A stretch of DNA of 64,000 bases from JARFPW01 sp035464655 (GTDB lineage Bacteria > Gemmatimonadota > Gemmatimonadetes > Palauibacterales > Palauibacteraceae). Of the stretch, positions 1 to 8,145 are shown piece by piece. The DNA lies in assembly GCA_035464655.1 (NCBI GenBank), contig DATHRZ010000009.1, positions 1 to 64,000 on the forward strand, read 5' to 3'. Position 1 is the first letter of the stretch. The number at the start of each line of letters is the position of its first letter. The translations under genes and the position numbers were made by a program. The notes under the pieces were generated by a model. It saw nothing but the letters and a program-made list of their open reading frames with translations, did no database searches and had not been told where the DNA came from.

Positions 1-496
1 CATCGACGTGCACCTGATGATCGACAACCCGGAGGTGTTCATCGAGCCGTTCGCCGGCGCCGGCGCCGACATGATCACGATCCACCAGGAGGTGTCGACC
101 CATCTGCATCGAGACGTGAACGAGATCCGGCGCCTCGGGCCGAAGGTCGGGGTGGCCCTCAATCCGTCGACCCCACCGGAGACCCTGTCGGAGGTTCTTC
201 CCGAACTCGACCTGGTGCTCGTGATGACCGTGAACCCGGGATTCGGCGGGCAGGCGTTCATCGAGGCCGCCGCGCGCAAGGCGACCCGGGTTCGCGCGCA
301 GGCCGACGAGGCGGGACTCGACGAGCTGCACGTGCAGGTGGACGGCGGCATCGACGCCCGCACGGCGCCGGGCGCGGCGCGGGCAGGCGCCGACGTCCTG
401 GTCGCCGGCTCGGCCGTGTTCCGCGGCGCGGGAACGATCGAGGAGAACTACGCGGCGATCCGGCAGGCGATCGACGCGGCGACCGATGCCGGCTGA
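1..496 (+). CDS. rpe: Ribulose-phosphate 3-epimerase, 5'-truncated by window edge
   Basis: This enzyme interconverts ribulose 5-phosphate and xylulose 5-phosphate in the cytosolic pentose phosphate or Calvin pathway. The reading frame is open to the first base, so the N-terminal third or so of the roughly 220-residue TIM barrel is missing. Visible family signatures are DVHLMI at the edge, the metal-ligand region ITIHQEV, MTVNPGFGGQ, the catalytic-aspartate segment QVDGGID and the phosphate-binding GSAVF. The stop is followed ten bases later by the start of moeB on the same strand, so the two may be co-transcribed. Identification rests on these motifs and is firm; the true start cannot be given. 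Confidence 0.95.
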   Translation, partial: IDVHLMIDNPEVFIEPFAGAGADMITIHQEVSTHLHRDVNEIRRLGPKVGVALNPSTPPETLSEVLPELDLVLVMTVNPGFGGQAFIEAAARKATRVRAQADEAGLDELHVQVDGGIDARTAPGAARAGADVLVAGSAVFRGAGTIEENYAAIRQAIDAATDAG

Positions 497-505
497 AGAC
501 GATCC

Positions 506-1678
506 ATGAATCTCGGACGCGAAGACAAGCTCCGCTATCATCGCCAGCTGATCCTGCCCGAGCTCGGCGTGGCCGGGCAGCAGAAGCTGCGCGACGCGAG
601 CGTGTTCCTGGTCGGCGCAGGCGGCCTCGGCTCGCCCGCCGCCCTCTACCTGGCGGCCGCCGGGGTGGGGCGGATCGGCCTGGCCGACAACGATCGCGTC
701 GAGCTCTCGAACCTGCACCGACAGATCCTCCATGGCACGGCCGACATCGGCGAGCGCAAGACCGTGTCGGCGCGCGCGCGCCTCGAAGCCCTGAACCCCG
801 ACGCGGACATCGTCGAGCATCCGGTCCGCCTTACTTCGGACAATGCCCTCGACATCCTGGGGGGATGGGACGTGGTCGTGGACGGGAGCGACAACTTCCC
901 CACGCGCTACCTCGTCAACGACGCCTGTGTCCTGCTCGGAATCCCGCTCGTTTACGGCGCGATATTCCGCTTCGACGGCCAGGCGTCGGTGTTCGCCGCC
1001 GAGGGCGGGCCCTGCTATCGCTGCCTGTTCCGCGATCCGCCGCCGCCGGGTCTGGTGCCCGGCTGCGCCGAGGCGGGCGTACTCGGGGCGTTGCCCGGCA
1101 TCGTCGGCTCGATTCAGGCGGCCGAGACGATCAAGTTGATTGCCGGGATCGGCACCCCGATGATCGGTCGGCTCCTGCTGATCGACACGTTCGGGGGCGA
1201 CTACCGAACGCTCGAGATCCGCCGCGACCCCGACTGTCCGGTGTGCGGCGACGAGCCGACGGTCACGGCACTGATCGACTACGAGGCATTCTGCGGATTC
1301 GACGACGCCGACCCGTTGTTCGACGTCCCCGACGACTTCCATCTTCCGGTCCCGTTACCCGAGGTCAGCGCGCGCGAGCTGCGCGAGATGCTGGACGAGG
1401 GCTGGGAACCCCTGCTGGTCGACGTCCGCGAGCCCGGCGAGCACGAGGTGTCGAACCTCGACGGGCTGGGGGCCCTCGCGATCCCGGTCGACGAGCTCGA
1501 GGAGCGCCTGGGCGAGATCGAACCCGGACGCGATTCCGTGTGGTTCTGCCGCACGGGACGCCGCTCGGCCGAGGTCGTCGAGTTCCTGCACAGCCGCGGG
1601 TTCGAGAGGGCGCTCAATCTGGCGGGCGGAATCAACGCGTGGGCCCGCGACGTCGACCCGGAGCTGCCCGTCTACTGA
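506..1678 (+). CDS. moeB: MoeB/ThiF-type adenylyltransferase fused to rhodanese
   Basis: This is an E1-like enzyme that adenylates the C-terminal glycine of a ubiquitin-like sulfur carrier (MoaD or ThiS class). The 390-residue protein has an N-terminal ThiF/MoeB domain (about 1-250) with the nucleotide loop GAGGLGSP at residues 37-44, the LSNLHRQ segment and two zinc-ligand pairs (CYRC and CPVC). A C-terminal rhodanese domain (about 275-385) carries an active-site loop CRTGRRS, so it could also transfer the sulfur. This fused layout is common in bacteria and resembles eukaryotic MOCS3. Which carrier it serves cannot be told, because no moaD or thiS lies nearby. Its stop overlaps the convergent serA stop by seven bases. 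Confidence 0.92.
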   Translation: MNLGREDKLRYHRQLILPELGVAGQQKLRDASVFLVGAGGLGSPAALYLAAAGVGRIGLADNDRVELSNLHRQILHGTADIGERKTVSARARLEALNPDADIVEHPVRLTSDNALDILGGWDVVVDGSDNFPTRYLVNDACVLLGIPLVYGAIFRFDGQASVFAAEGGPCYRCLFRDPPPPGLVPGCAEAGVLGALPGIVGSIQAAETIKLIAGIGTPMIGRLLLIDTFGGDYRTLEIRRDPDCPVCGDEPTVTALIDYEAFCGFDDADPLFDVPDDFHLPVPLPEVSARELREMLDEGWEPLLVDVREPGEHEVSNLDGLGALAIPVDELEERLGEIEPGRDSVWFCRTGRRSAEVVEFLHSRGFERALNLAGGINAWARDVDPELPVY

Positions 1679-3279
1679 CCGGGGCGGTCCGCCAGCTTCA
1701 CCTGCCGCACGTCGCGCACGCCCGGCACGTCGCGCAACGCCGACAGCCGTTCGGGCGACAGCCCCGCGTCGAGGCTGACGACCCCGAGCGCCTCCCCCAG
1801 CTCGCGATCGCGTGCCTGGTGGAATTCGCCGATGTTCACGCCCGCTCCACCGAGGATCGTCCCGATCCCCCCGATCACGCCGGGCACGTCGTCGTTGCGC
1901 ACGAACAGGAGCGTCCCGCCCGGCGTGACCTCGACCCGGAAGGCGTCGATCCGCAGCAGGCGTGGTTCGCCGCGGCTCGTCAGCTTGCCGGCCACCGAGC
2001 GCCGCGTGCCGCCCGAGTCGGCGACGAGCTCGATCCAGTTCTTGCCGCGTCCCTCGGCGCGAACGTGCGAGCGGCTCACTTCGATGCCGCGTTCTTCGGC
2101 CAGGAGCGCCGCGTTGATCAGGTTGAGTGGGCCCGCGAGACGCGGCGTGAGGAAGCCCTCGAGCGCCGCGGAGATGGCGAGCTGGGACATGGCACCCGGA
2201 GGCGCCGTGTAGCGCACGGCGATCGACTCGGTCGGGCCGTCGACGAGCTCGCTGAGCAGGTGTCCGAGCCGGCGGGCGAGGTCGAGCAGGACCTCGGTTC
2301 GCGGGCGCTCGTCCGCCGCCACGCTCGGCAGGTTGACCGCGCCGCCGAAGTCGCCGTCGAGCAGGGCGTCGCGAACGGCGCGCGCGATCTCGATGGCGAC
2401 CTCGCGCTGGGCCTCGGGCGTCGAAGCGCCGATGTGGGGGGTCATGATCAGGTTCGGGCACTCGCGGAGCGGATCGTCGTCGGGCAGCGGCTCGGCCTCG
2501 AACACGTCCAGCGCGGCAGCGGCGATCTCGCCCGTCCGCAACGCCGCGATCAGGGCCTGTTCATCGACGATGCCGCCCCGCGCCGCGTTGATCAGGCCGG
2601 CGGCGGGCTTCATGCGCGCGAGCTCCGGCGCTCCGATCAGGTGCTGGGTCTCGTCGACCAGGGGTACGTGCAGCGTGACGTAGTCGGACGCCTCGAGCAG
2701 GCCTTCGAGCGGCACCGACTGCACGCCGAGCTCCCGGGCGCGCGACTCCGACAGATAGGGATCCGAAACGATTACGTCCATCCCGAAGGCCCGGGCCCGC
2801 CGCACTACCTCGGTACCGATGCGTCCGGCGCCGACCACGCCGAGCGTCTTGCCCGCGAGCTGGGCGCCCTTCAGCGACTTACGCTCCCAGTGCCCGGCTC
2901 GCATCGACGCGGCGGCGTCGGGGATGCCACGGGCAAGCGCCAGCAGCAGGGCGAAGGCGTGCTCGGCCGTCGAGATCGTGTTGCCGGCGGGGGCGTTGAG
3001 GATGGCGATGCCGCGCCGCGTGGCCGCCTCGAGATCGATGTTGTCGAGTCCGACGCCGGCACGACCGATCACCTCGAGCGAGGACGCATGGTCCAGCAAC
3101 TCCTCGTCGGCCATCGTCGCGCTGCGCACGATCAGCCCCGAGGTTCCGTTCAACGACTCGAGCAACTCCGATCGCGAACGCTTCGACAGATCGTCGACGA
3201 TCAATCCCCCGGCAGCGTTCAGGATCTCGAGACCCTCCTCCGACAGGGGATCGGCGAGAACGAGCCGCTTGTCAGCCAA
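1672..3279 (-). CDS. serA: D-3-phosphoglycerate dehydrogenase
   Basis: This enzyme catalyses the first step of serine synthesis, NAD-dependent oxidation of 3-phosphoglycerate to 3-phosphohydroxypyruvate. The 535-residue length matches the long SerA type: a substrate domain split around a Rossmann domain (VVGAGRIG near residue 150), the catalytic arginine segment ARGGIVDE, the catalytic histidine in PHIGAST, an intervening domain and a C-terminal ACT domain (last 75 residues or so) for serine feedback. It starts at ATG 3279, eight bases inside the end of the upstream aminotransferase gene, so the two are translationally coupled. That supports a serine-pathway role for both. Confidence 0.95.
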   Translation of the reverse strand: MADKRLVLADPLSEEGLEILNAAGGLIVDDLSKRSRSELLESLNGTSGLIVRSATMADEELLDHASSLEVIGRAGVGLDNIDLEAATRRGIAILNAPAGNTISTAEHAFALLLALARGIPDAAASMRAGHWERKSLKGAQLAGKTLGVVGAGRIGTEVVRRARAFGMDVIVSDPYLSESRARELGVQSVPLEGLLEASDYVTLHVPLVDETQHLIGAPELARMKPAAGLINAARGGIVDEQALIAALRTGEIAAAALDVFEAEPLPDDDPLRECPNLIMTPHIGASTPEAQREVAIEIARAVRDALLDGDFGGAVNLPSVAADERPRTEVLLDLARRLGHLLSELVDGPTESIAVRYTAPPGAMSQLAISAALEGFLTPRLAGPLNLINAALLAEERGIEVSRSHVRAEGRGKNWIELVADSGGTRRSVAGKLTSRGEPRLLRIDAFRVEVTPGGTLLFVRNDDVPGVIGGIGTILGGAGVNIGEFHQARDRELGEALGVVSLDAGLSPERLSALRDVPGVRDVRQVKLADRPGQ

Positions 3280-4435
3280 GGCGGCGACCCTCGCTGCCGC
3301 TGGCGACGGCCGCGGTGGACTGCGGGCCGGCGACGCCGAGCACCTCCGCCACTTCGGCGAGCACGACCTCGAGCTCGGCCGGCGTGTGATCGCCCATGTG
3401 CCCGATGCGGATCGACGTGTCCTTCAGCTTCCCGTAGCCCGGAGCGATCGTGATGCCGCGCTCCGCCAGCGTCCGCACGACATCGGGTCCGTTCAGGCCG
3501 TCGGGCAGCGTCACGGCCGTCACCGTCGGCGAGCGGTAGCCGGCCGGCGCCTGGACGGCGAACGAACGGTCGCTGACCTCGCCGAGCCACGCCGTCCACT
3601 CGTGCGTGCGCCGCGCCATTCGGGCGTGGCGCTCGAACCGCGGCGCGAGTCCCTCGGCTTCGATCCGACGAATCTGGGTCTGCAGGGCGTAGAGCAGCGA
3701 GACGGCCGGTGTGTTCGTGGTCGAATGGTCGGCGGCCCGCCGCTCGAACTCGAGAAGGTCGAAGTAGTAGCTGCGCTCCGGCACGTCGCGCGCCCGTGAA
3801 AGCGCCCGCTCCGATGCCGCCGCGAAGGCGAGGCCGGGGGGCAGCGCCAGCGCCTTTTGCGATCCGGTCAGCAGAAAGTCGAGACCCCAGTCGTCGAACT
3901 CGATCGGCCGGCCGCCGACCGACGACACGCCGTCGACCGCCAGCAAGACGTCGTCGAACTCCGCCGTCACGTCCGCCAGCTCGGCAATCGGGTTGAGCAC
4001 ACCCGTCGACGTCTCGGAGTGGACCACCGTCACCAGGTCGTAGCGGCCGTCCGCTTCACGCAGGGCCTCGCGCAACGCGTCGGGACGATTCGGCATGCCC
4101 CAGGCGACGTCGAGGCGGTCGGCCGGCCGGCCGCAGCGCTCGGCGATGTCGTGGAATCGTTTGCTGAACGCCCCGCACACCAGGCAGAGGATGCGCCGGC
4201 GACTCAGGTTGCGGATCGCCGCTTCCATGAAGCCGGTGGCCGAGGACGTGGAGACATAGACCGGCCGCTCCGTTCCGAACAGCCGCCGAAGCATCGGGTC
4301 GACCTCGGCGAGCAGCGCGGTCATCGCCGGCCCGCGGTGCCCGATCATCGGCCGCGCCATGGCGGCCAGAACCTCGGGATGGACTTCGGTGGGACCCGGC
4401 AGGAAGAAGCTGCCGAACTCGATGCGAGAATTCAT
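3272..4435 (-). CDS. Class V aminotransferase, probable phosphoserine aminotransferase
   Basis: This 387-residue PLP enzyme belongs to the serine-glyoxylate/alanine-glyoxylate branch of class V aminotransferases. Visible features are the N-terminal LPGPTEVHPEV segment, the PLP-contacting aspartate in AVDGVSS and the Schiff-base lysine in GSQKALALPPG. It is not the classical SerC sequence type. Because it overlaps serA by eight bases and is transcribed first, I infer that it transaminates 3-phosphohydroxypyruvate, as similar enzymes do in organisms without a standard serC. A serine-glyoxylate or alanine-glyoxylate aminotransferase cannot be excluded from sequence alone. Confidence 0.85.
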   Translation of the reverse strand: MNSRIEFGSFFLPGPTEVHPEVLAAMARPMIGHRGPAMTALLAEVDPMLRRLFGTERPVYVSTSSATGFMEAAIRNLSRRRILCLVCGAFSKRFHDIAERCGRPADRLDVAWGMPNRPDALREALREADGRYDLVTVVHSETSTGVLNPIAELADVTAEFDDVLLAVDGVSSVGGRPIEFDDWGLDFLLTGSQKALALPPGLAFAAASERALSRARDVPERSYYFDLLEFERRAADHSTTNTPAVSLLYALQTQIRRIEAEGLAPRFERHARMARRTHEWTAWLGEVSDRSFAVQAPAGYRSPTVTAVTLPDGLNGPDVVRTLAERGITIAPGYGKLKDTSIRIGHMGDHTPAELEVVLAEVAEVLGVAGPQSTAAVASGSEGRRLG

Positions 4436-4542
4436 GGCAACAAGGTCCGGTGTCGGCGGAGCGTTGACAAGGTGTGTGCTCCGGCGGCGGCGAGTCGGGC
4501 TTCGAGGTTGACGCCGCCGGCGCCGAATCCGAACTTCCGGCC

Positions 4543-4803
4543 ATGCAATATCACGTGATGACCGAGGTGTCGCCGGAAGAGGTGGTCGAGCGCGCCAGGC
4601 GCTTTTTTGCCGAGCAGGCGTACCTCGGCGTGCGGGAGCCCGAGGCCGGAACGATCATCTTCGACGGCGACATCGGAGCCGTGGAGTTCCGCATCGATCG
4701 CGCCCACGGACATACGAACGTCCGGGTGCGCACCGATCGGGTCGCCGGCCTCGACATCACCGACCTCACGAAGCGCTTCCTCTACACGTTGGGGCACGTA
4801 TGA
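4543..4803 (+). CDS. Small conserved-looking protein of unknown function
   Basis: An 86-residue protein starting at ATG 4543 (MQYHVMTEVSPEEV). I do not recognise a family. It opens with an SPEEVVERARRFF helix followed by alternating beta-like segments, with no signal peptide or membrane span, so it is probably cytosolic. Its stop overlaps the start of the next gene in an ATGA junction, so the two small proteins are translationally coupled. The frame is open further upstream to a GTG-like start, but the ATG gives a better amphipathic N-terminus and leaves room for a promoter in the divergent gap to the aminotransferase gene. Confidence 0.65.
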   Translation: MQYHVMTEVSPEEVVERARRFFAEQAYLGVREPEAGTIIFDGDIGAVEFRIDRAHGHTNVRVRTDRVAGLDITDLTKRFLYTLGHV

Positions 4804-5099
4804 ACAGAGTCGCCGAGCAGCTGGGACGGACGTTCACCGTCCGCCTCGTCATGCCCGATCGTTGGCTCGAACAGGTGGCGGAGCTGCCCGCGTCGACATC
4901 CGTCGCCGAGGCGAAGGCCGACGGGCTGCGCATTCTCCTTCAGCGTGACACCGACGATCCGGGCGACTATTACGTCGAGTACGCCGAGCGCCAGGTGAAG
5001 GACGAGACGAGGTCGCTGGCGGACATCGGCTTCCGTCCGCGCGAAATCCTCGCCATCCGGGCCTACGACCTCGGTCACTACCGGCGCTTCGAGGGCTGA
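4800..5099 (+). CDS. Small protein of unknown function, coupled to its upstream neighbour
   Basis: A 99-residue protein without recognisable motif, starting at ATG 4800 inside an ATGA overlap with the preceding small gene. The order FTVRLVMPDRW, SVAEAKADGLRILL, YYVEYAERQVKDETRSL and REILAIRAYD resembles a beta-grasp-like layout, but this is a weak impression. No transmembrane segment or cysteine is present. The last 22 bases overlap the convergent symporter gene. Confidence 0.65.
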   Translation: MNRVAEQLGRTFTVRLVMPDRWLEQVAELPASTSVAEAKADGLRILLQRDTDDPGDYYVEYAERQVKDETRSLADIGFRPREILAIRAYDLGHYRRFEG

Positions 5100-6457
5100 C
5101 CGAGCCGGCCCCTGGCCTCCCGCGCGACGATCCCCGAGAGCAGCACGAGGCCGATCAGGTTCGGCAGGGCCATGAGCCCGCGCAGGGCGTCGGACAGCGC
5201 CCACAGTCCCTCCAGCGGCAGCACGGAGCCCAGCGGGATGATCCCGACGAAGAACAGGCGAAACGGCATTACCGCGCGCTCGCCCGCCACGTACCGGATG
5301 CTTCGTTCGCCGAAATAGGCCCACGCGAGGATCGTCGTGAACGCAAACGCGGCCAGCACGAGGGCGACGAACCAGGCGGCGAGTGAACCCGGGAACGCGG
5401 CCTCGAAGGCTCGTTGCATGAGTACGGCGTCGGGTAGTTGCGCACCCGCGAGACGTGGGACTGCCGTGAGGAGCACGAGTCCGGTGAGCGTCCCGACCAG
5501 CAGCGTGTCGATCAGCGGCGCCGTCATCGCGACGAGCGCCTGGCGTACGGGCTCGCGGGTCCGCGCCGCCGCGGCGGCGATCGCCCCGGTGCCGAGCCCC
5601 GCCTCGCTCGACAACGCCCCGCGCGCCAGCCCGCTCCCCAGCGCCTGCCCGAGCGTGTATCCCGCTATCCCACCACCGGCCGCGCGGGCACCGAGCGCTC
5701 CGTCGAAGATCGAACGGAAGATATCGGGAAGGACCGCGGCCTCGAGCCACAGCACCCGGACGCTCGCACCGACGTAGGCGACGAGCAGCACGGGAACGAC
5801 GAGGCCGGCGATCCGGCCGATCGAGCGGATCCCCCCGAGAACGACCGCGCCGGCCAGGGTGGCGGTCACCGCTCCGACGACTAGCGGCGGCGCACCGCTG
5901 ACGTTCGAGACCGCGGCGGAAACCGCGTGCGCCTGCACGCCGTTGCCGAACCCGAGAGCGGCCAGAACCGTGAACCCCCCGAAGGCCAGGGCGAGTCCCC
6001 GTCCCAGGTGACCCCAGCGGATCCCGTTTTCGAGGTAGTGCATGGGCCCGCCGCTCTTGCCGCCCTTCACGTCGGTTTCGCGGAACCGAACGCCCAGAAC
6101 CGCCTCGGCGAAGCGGGTCGCCATGGCCAGCACGCCCGCCACCCACATCCAGAGAAGGGCGCCCGGCCCGCCGGCCGCCAGCGCGACCGCGACGCCGACC
6201 ACGTTCCCGGCGCCGACGCTTCCGGCAAGGGCCGTCATCAGCGCCTGGAAGTGAGAGATGTCTCCGTCGGCCGTCGGTTCGTCCCGTTCGACGAAGGCGA
6301 AACGGAGGGCCCGCGGAAGCCGGCGGAATTGCAGACCGCGCAGCAGGACAGTTAGATATAGCCCTGCACCCGCCAGTAGAAGAACCAGTGGCAGTCCCCA
6401 GGTCGCTTCACGCAGACGGGCGGCGGCTTCGATCATCCGTGGGCGGGTAAAATTCAC
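5078..6457 (-). CDS. Alanine/glycine:sodium symporter family (AGCS) permease
   Basis: A 459-residue inner-membrane protein with roughly ten hydrophobic spans. Family signatures include ALAGSVGAGNVVGVA near residue 80, the cytoplasmic KGGKSGGPMHYLENG loop and GYTLGQALGSGLARGALSSE followed by a second glycine-rich stretch. Members import alanine or glycine with sodium. The start may be GTG 6457 or ATG 6436, seven codons later; neither has a strong ribosome binding site. It is transcribed away from the pseudo-helicase gene. Substrate choice cannot be read from the sequence. Confidence 0.9.
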   Translation of the reverse strand: MNFTRPRMIEAAARLREATWGLPLVLLLAGAGLYLTVLLRGLQFRRLPRALRFAFVERDEPTADGDISHFQALMTALAGSVGAGNVVGVAVALAAGGPGALLWMWVAGVLAMATRFAEAVLGVRFRETDVKGGKSGGPMHYLENGIRWGHLGRGLALAFGGFTVLAALGFGNGVQAHAVSAAVSNVSGAPPLVVGAVTATLAGAVVLGGIRSIGRIAGLVVPVLLVAYVGASVRVLWLEAAVLPDIFRSIFDGALGARAAGGGIAGYTLGQALGSGLARGALSSEAGLGTGAIAAAAARTREPVRQALVAMTAPLIDTLLVGTLTGLVLLTAVPRLAGAQLPDAVLMQRAFEAAFPGSLAAWFVALVLAAFAFTTILAWAYFGERSIRYVAGERAVMPFRLFFVGIIPLGSVLPLEGLWALSDALRGLMALPNLIGLVLLSGIVAREARGRLGQPSKRR

Positions 6458-6551
6458 ACCATGTGGCGGCGGAGGCGCTCGCGGCGCGGGTCAGGTTAGG
6501 AGCCCGACCCCCGCCCCGTCAATCGAGCTACCGCCCTCAATCGGAGAATCC

Positions 6552-8141
6552 ATGACCGAAGGCAGCATCGACCTCGAACAGATCTGCAGGAGGCTCGGCT
6601 TCGCCGAAGTTCCCGAGGTGCTCGAGGCGTCGGCCACGCCCGTACGCCGAGGACACCATCTCGCGTTGCTCGCCGGAGAGGGATCCGGAAAGGCATCGGT
6701 CGTCGGGCTCGCGGTTCTCGAGCACTGTGACCCTGCCGAGGCGACTCTCCAGGCGCTCATCCTGGTTCCCGAGGCGGACCACGCCTGGCGCCTCGCCGCC
6801 GCCGTGCGGCGCGTGATCGCCCCCGACGGTTTCGTGGTCGCCTGTCCCTCGGCGGCTCCCGACGATGCGCGTTCATCCGACGGTACGGAAGCGGCCGTCC
6901 AACCGCACGTGCTGGTCGGACGACCATCGAATTTGTTGCCCGAGATCCGCGCGGGACGCCACTCGATCTCCGCCCTTCGGCTGCTCGTGCTCGACCGGGT
7001 GGCGGATCTGCGAGTCCTCGATGAATGGACGAGCGTCGAACCGATTCTCGAGACCCTGCCGAAGGAGTGTCGCAGGATCGCGATTTCCGATCGGGTCGAC
7101 TCGACCTTCACGGACCTGATCGATCGTCAGTTGCCGCGCGCGCGGCGTTGGCCCGAGGAGATCATGCCGGGGGCCGTCGCGCCCGATGCCGATGATCCCG
7201 CGCCCCCCGCCGAGGTCGTGCGGTGCGCGCTCGCCCCCACGGCCGACTTCGTCGAAGCGTTCGAGCGCTGCGTCCGGGATGCCGACGGCCTGGGATCGGC
7301 CCGTGTCGACCTGGTGTTCGAATCGGCTGAAGGGGCCGCCCGGGCAGCCGCGGAGCTCGCGGTCGCCGGCTTCGACGCGGCCGGCGGCGACCGCGAGCTC
7401 GTGGTCGGCGTCTCCCTTCCCGGCGAGGGGCCCGAGGCCGTCGTGCACGTCGGACTTCCGTTCCGCCTCGAGACGCTCGTCGACTCGTTCGCTGGCGAGG
7501 GACCGCGCTACGCGGTGATCGAGCCCCGGCACGCGCCGCAGTTGGACCTGCACGTCCGGCGAATGAACCGCCGTCTCGAGCCGCTTCGGGGCCGGGTTCT
7601 CCGCGAGGAGCTCGACCCGGTCCGGCGCTACCGGATGCGAATCCGCGAGGCGGCGAACTCGGCCGACCTGATGTCGGAGCTGCTCATCCTCGAGCCGCTG
7701 TTCGACGAGCACGGGCCCGTAATGGTGGCGGCGATCCTCTCGGACCTCCTCCGGCGCCGAGACGAGGAACATGGGCCGGCGATCCGCCCCTGGGCCGATG
7801 TCGAAGCGGCGTCGACCAAGGAGGGCGGGGCGGGCGAGCGGCCCGCGTCGAAGCCGAGGGCCCGGAAGCGCGCGGAGGATGTTCCACGCGGGGCACGGCC
7901 GTCGTGGACCCGGCTTTACATCGGGGTCGGGCGGCGCGACGAAGTGAGTCCCGGCGATCTTGTCGGCGCGATCACCGGCGAGACGGGCATCGCGGGCGCC
8001 CAGGTCGGGAAGATCGAGATCATGGGGAATTTCTCGCTCGTCGACATCGAGTCACAGGTGGCCGACGACGTGATGCGGAAGCTGGACGGGGTGCAGATCC
8101 GCGGTCGAAGCGCACCGGTCCGCCGGGATCGCGAGAGCTGA
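6552..8141 (+). CDS. Degenerate DEAD-box helicase-like protein with DbpA RNA-binding domain
   Basis: A 529-residue protein starting at ATG 6552 behind a GGAGA ribosome binding site. The first 180 residues follow the RecA-like domain 1 of DEAD-box RNA helicases, with a P-loop-like GEGSGKAS. The motif II position reads LDRVAD instead of DEAD, and the SAT motif position reads ISD. The second RecA-like part keeps HVGLPFRLETLVDSF where HRIGRTGR would be expected. The last 75 residues form a clear DbpA/CsdA-type RNA-binding domain (RLYIGVGRRDEVSPGDLVGA and NFSLVDIES). Because the catalytic residues are lost, I infer an RNA-binding pseudo-helicase, perhaps in ribosome assembly, rather than an active unwinding enzyme. 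Confidence 0.75.
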   Translation: MTEGSIDLEQICRRLGFAEVPEVLEASATPVRRGHHLALLAGEGSGKASVVGLAVLEHCDPAEATLQALILVPEADHAWRLAAAVRRVIAPDGFVVACPSAAPDDARSSDGTEAAVQPHVLVGRPSNLLPEIRAGRHSISALRLLVLDRVADLRVLDEWTSVEPILETLPKECRRIAISDRVDSTFTDLIDRQLPRARRWPEEIMPGAVAPDADDPAPPAEVVRCALAPTADFVEAFERCVRDADGLGSARVDLVFESAEGAARAAAELAVAGFDAAGGDRELVVGVSLPGEGPEAVVHVGLPFRLETLVDSFAGEGPRYAVIEPRHAPQLDLHVRRMNRRLEPLRGRVLREELDPVRRYRMRIREAANSADLMSELLILEPLFDEHGPVMVAAILSDLLRRRDEEHGPAIRPWADVEAASTKEGGAGERPASKPRARKRAEDVPRGARPSWTRLYIGVGRRDEVSPGDLVGAITGETGIAGAQVGKIEIMGNFSLVDIESQVADDVMRKLDGVQIRGRSAPVRRDRES

Positions 8142-8145
8142 GCCG

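Noticed and set aside
865..3453. Very long open plus-strand frame (over 800 codons) across moeB and serA
   Set aside because: The translation is Arg/Gly/Ala/Pro-rich without motifs and overlaps two clear genes in other frames; it is a by-product of high GC.
4464..4469. Perfect TTGACA before the small gene pair
   Set aside because: The sequence 15-19 bases downstream is pure GC with no -10 element.
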